Shown here piece by piece: positions 62,811 through 64,000 of a stretch of 64,000 bases of DNA (position 1 is its first letter; each line of letters begins with the position of its first letter). Under the pieces are notes generated by a model, which did no database searches, was not told where the DNA came from, and worked only from the letters and a program-made list of their open reading frames with translations. The position numbers and the translations under genes were made by a program. The stretch spans positions 9,430,341-9,494,340 of the forward strand of contig NZ_JHEG04000001.1 of NCBI RefSeq assembly GCF_000760695.4, written 5' to 3'. The DNA is from Tolypothrix bouteillei VB521301 (lineage in GTDB: Bacteria; Cyanobacteriota; Cyanobacteriia; Cyanobacteriales; Nostocaceae).

Positions 62811-63116
62811 ATGTATAAATTTTGTCCAGTATGCAGGAAGCATCATAAGTTAAAATTGCTGAAACATAGGTACAGCGTTTCCAAACCCGGAATGCAGGTT
62901 TTTACATGTATCTCGGCTCAATACCTCCTGGCAAGAAATTTCTCGTGCGTTGAAGAGCTATAGCGAGTACAAAGAACTTGCGTGGGACGCACTAACACCA
63001 AACCAGAAGAAACGAATTGCGTCACTCACCCCAACAGAAGTGAAAAAAACTTAGTGAGGCAAAGAATTGGGTAAAATTATCAATTTTCGAGAAGTCCTTT
63101 GAAAATGTGTATCAAG
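62811..63116 (+). pseudogene. Broken small gene with a zinc-ribbon-like start
   Basis: An ATG at 62811, one base after the LysR stop, opens MYKFCPVCRKHHKLKL with a CxxC pair and ends at a TAG near 62960. A second frame continues as TSWQEISRALKSYSEYKELA and TPNQKKRIASLTPTEVKK to a stop at 63052, and after one extra A the third segment continues LSEAKNW. This looks like one gene with two frame errors. It includes repeat copy 2. Family not recognised. Confidence 0.45.
62996..63116 (+). repeat. About 120-bp direct repeat, copy 2
   Basis: Second copy of 60631-60750, in the same orientation, one base longer because of an extra A in a run. The two copies bracket the SDR/LysR pair. Confidence 0.85.
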
Positions 63117-63556
63117 ATATTAACCGACGTTACACAACTTGCAATAGCCAACCGAGAGCGATCGCCCAAGCTATGAAAAACCCTGCACGTTGCTGTGGGT
63201 TTTCTTAAAACTACGGTAGCTGTAGCGATCGCGCTAAGTTGCCCTGGTAACTGCCTCTCTCGGTGCGCCGTCAAGGTAAAAAGAGAATTGATTTTTTTGC
63301 ACAAGCTCTACTGGCTGATTCTAATAATTACCTGTCTCGCCCTTATTTACTTCCGCAATATTAGGTCTGAATTCTTATGAATAAAGATTTGTTAAGGATG
63401 TTACACAATCTTACTAATTGGGAACTCTAAAAGTAAAGTCATTATTTAATAGTGACAACTTTTTATTACGCTTATAGTAATAAAGTTTGAATTGCTTACT
63501 AGTTTATATATTCAATATATAAATTATTTTTAATAGAAAATTAACTCATTAGAAAT
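63117..63556. other. Right-end intergenic region
   Basis: AT-rich; two short overlapping ORFs here (63080-63304 minus and 63195-63380 plus) have no support. Includes a HIP1 site near 63226. Confidence 0.45.
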
Positions 63557-64000
63557 ATGCCACCATCTACATTATTACTAACTCCCGAACAATCAGCATT
63601 AATTTCAATATATAAAGAGAAGTGGAAAAAAATCTTAGTTTCTTCAGACATCATTGATAGGAGTAAAGCTAAGGCAAACGCTATTTTACTGTATTCCTTT
63701 ATTAGATTACCTAAACCTAAAATTATTTTTGTTGATACCCCCTATATAGCAATAGAGCTAATTCTTAAAGAATGTTTGGATCTATTTTTGCGAAAATACA
63801 CTACAGAGCAGCTTCATTGGTCAATATTGTGGGATGTTCTATCTGAAACTTGGGGCGGTTCAGTATGGTCAAATCTAAGTTACTCTAATAGTCCAAACAT
63901 TTTAAAAAAGCTAACTGAAAAATTTTATATTGAAAGTAACTTTCAAATTAAAGAGCAGGGAATTTATACAATTAAAACTACGAACTCGCATCTAACTTTT
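63557..64000 (+). CDS. Hypothetical protein, partial (runs off the window)
   Basis: An ATG at 63557 opens 148 codons without a stop to the window end (MPPSTLLLTPEQSALISIYK...). Strongly AT-rich codon use. The beginning LTPEQSALISIYKEKWKKI resembles a widespread family of uncharacterised cyanobacterial proteins starting LTPEQ...Y.EKW, which I recall only vaguely. No Shine-Dalgarno; function unknown. Confidence 0.6.
   Translation, partial: MPPSTLLLTPEQSALISIYKEKWKKILVSSDIIDRSKAKANAILLYSFIRLPKPKIIFVDTPYIAIELILKECLDLFLRKYTTEQLHWSILWDVLSETWGGSVWSNLSYSNSPNILKKLTEKFYIESNFQIKEQGIYTIKTTNSHLTF

Noticed and set aside
63080..63380. Two short overlapping ORFs near the right edge
   Set aside because: Opposite-strand overlap in a decayed region; neither has support.
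1..64000. CRISPR arrays, tRNA or rRNA genes
   Set aside because: Intergenic regions were scanned by eye for spaced direct repeats and TPsiC-loop-like motifs; only short tandem repeats were found.

Overview
This window is chromosomal DNA from a filamentous, probably heterocyst-forming cyanobacterium (Nostocales-like). The evidence is a canonical psbA (photosystem II D1), acsF (aerobic chlorophyll cyclase), the clpR/clpP3 pair, a beta-monoglucosyldiacylglycerol synthase, an EbsA-like pilus protein, a DUF2996 protein, a NifV-like homocitrate synthase, many GCGATCGC (HIP1) octamers, and heptanucleotide short tandem repeats (ATTAGCC and TAATGGC types) between genes. The species cannot be named from the sequence alone.

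Layout. 0.2-5.4 kb: a hydantoinase/dihydropyrimidinase-like amidohydrolase converges on a hyuA-hyuB operon. 5.5-10.2 kb: psbA, a GT4 glycosyltransferase and a GAF-GGDEF-EAL protein. 10.4-11.45 kb: a complete IS630-type insertion sequence with TA target duplication, followed by a 1.06 kb gap without a gene. 12.5-18.4 kb: a two-domain rhodanese, a Ser/Thr kinase fused to a receptor-like ligand-binding domain, a small membrane protein, a homocitrate synthase-like enzyme and a J-domain protein. 18.6-24.6 kb: clpR-clpP3, a VWA protein, a VOC protein, a YheC/YheD-type ATP-grasp protein, a small zinc-ribbon protein and a PIN-TRAM membrane protein. 24.9-29.2 kb: hemW, DUF2996, a TM2 protein and acsF. 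30.0-33.7 kb: a large two-partner-secretion (filamentous haemagglutinin type) exoprotein and a TPR protein. 34.3-43.0 kb: GST, yajQ, MAPEG, a Rossmann (DprA/LOG-like) protein, a BioD/DRTGG protein, EbsA, the glycolipid synthase and dnaX.

43.4-48.3 kb holds the least ordinary locus: a 233-residue protein and a 1264-residue TPR-CHAT protease-like protein that share the same N-terminal module, each starting with a basic, aromatic, amphipathic helix. 48.4-53.3 kb: a TetR C-terminal fragment in frame behind the stop of a 1556-residue double hybrid histidine kinase. 53.6-58.3 kb: ilvA, an MtfA-like peptidase, an exported alpha/beta hydrolase and an AraC regulator. 58.9-64 kb: an SRPBCC protein, a two-module GNAT, a divergent SDR/LysR pair bracketed by about 120-bp direct repeats, a broken small ORF, and a CDS running off the right edge.

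Most genes are housekeeping or signalling. Accessory signals cluster at the IS630, the CHAT pair, the tetR remnant, and the repeat-bracketed SDR/LysR block. No CRISPR array, tRNA or rRNA gene was recognised.
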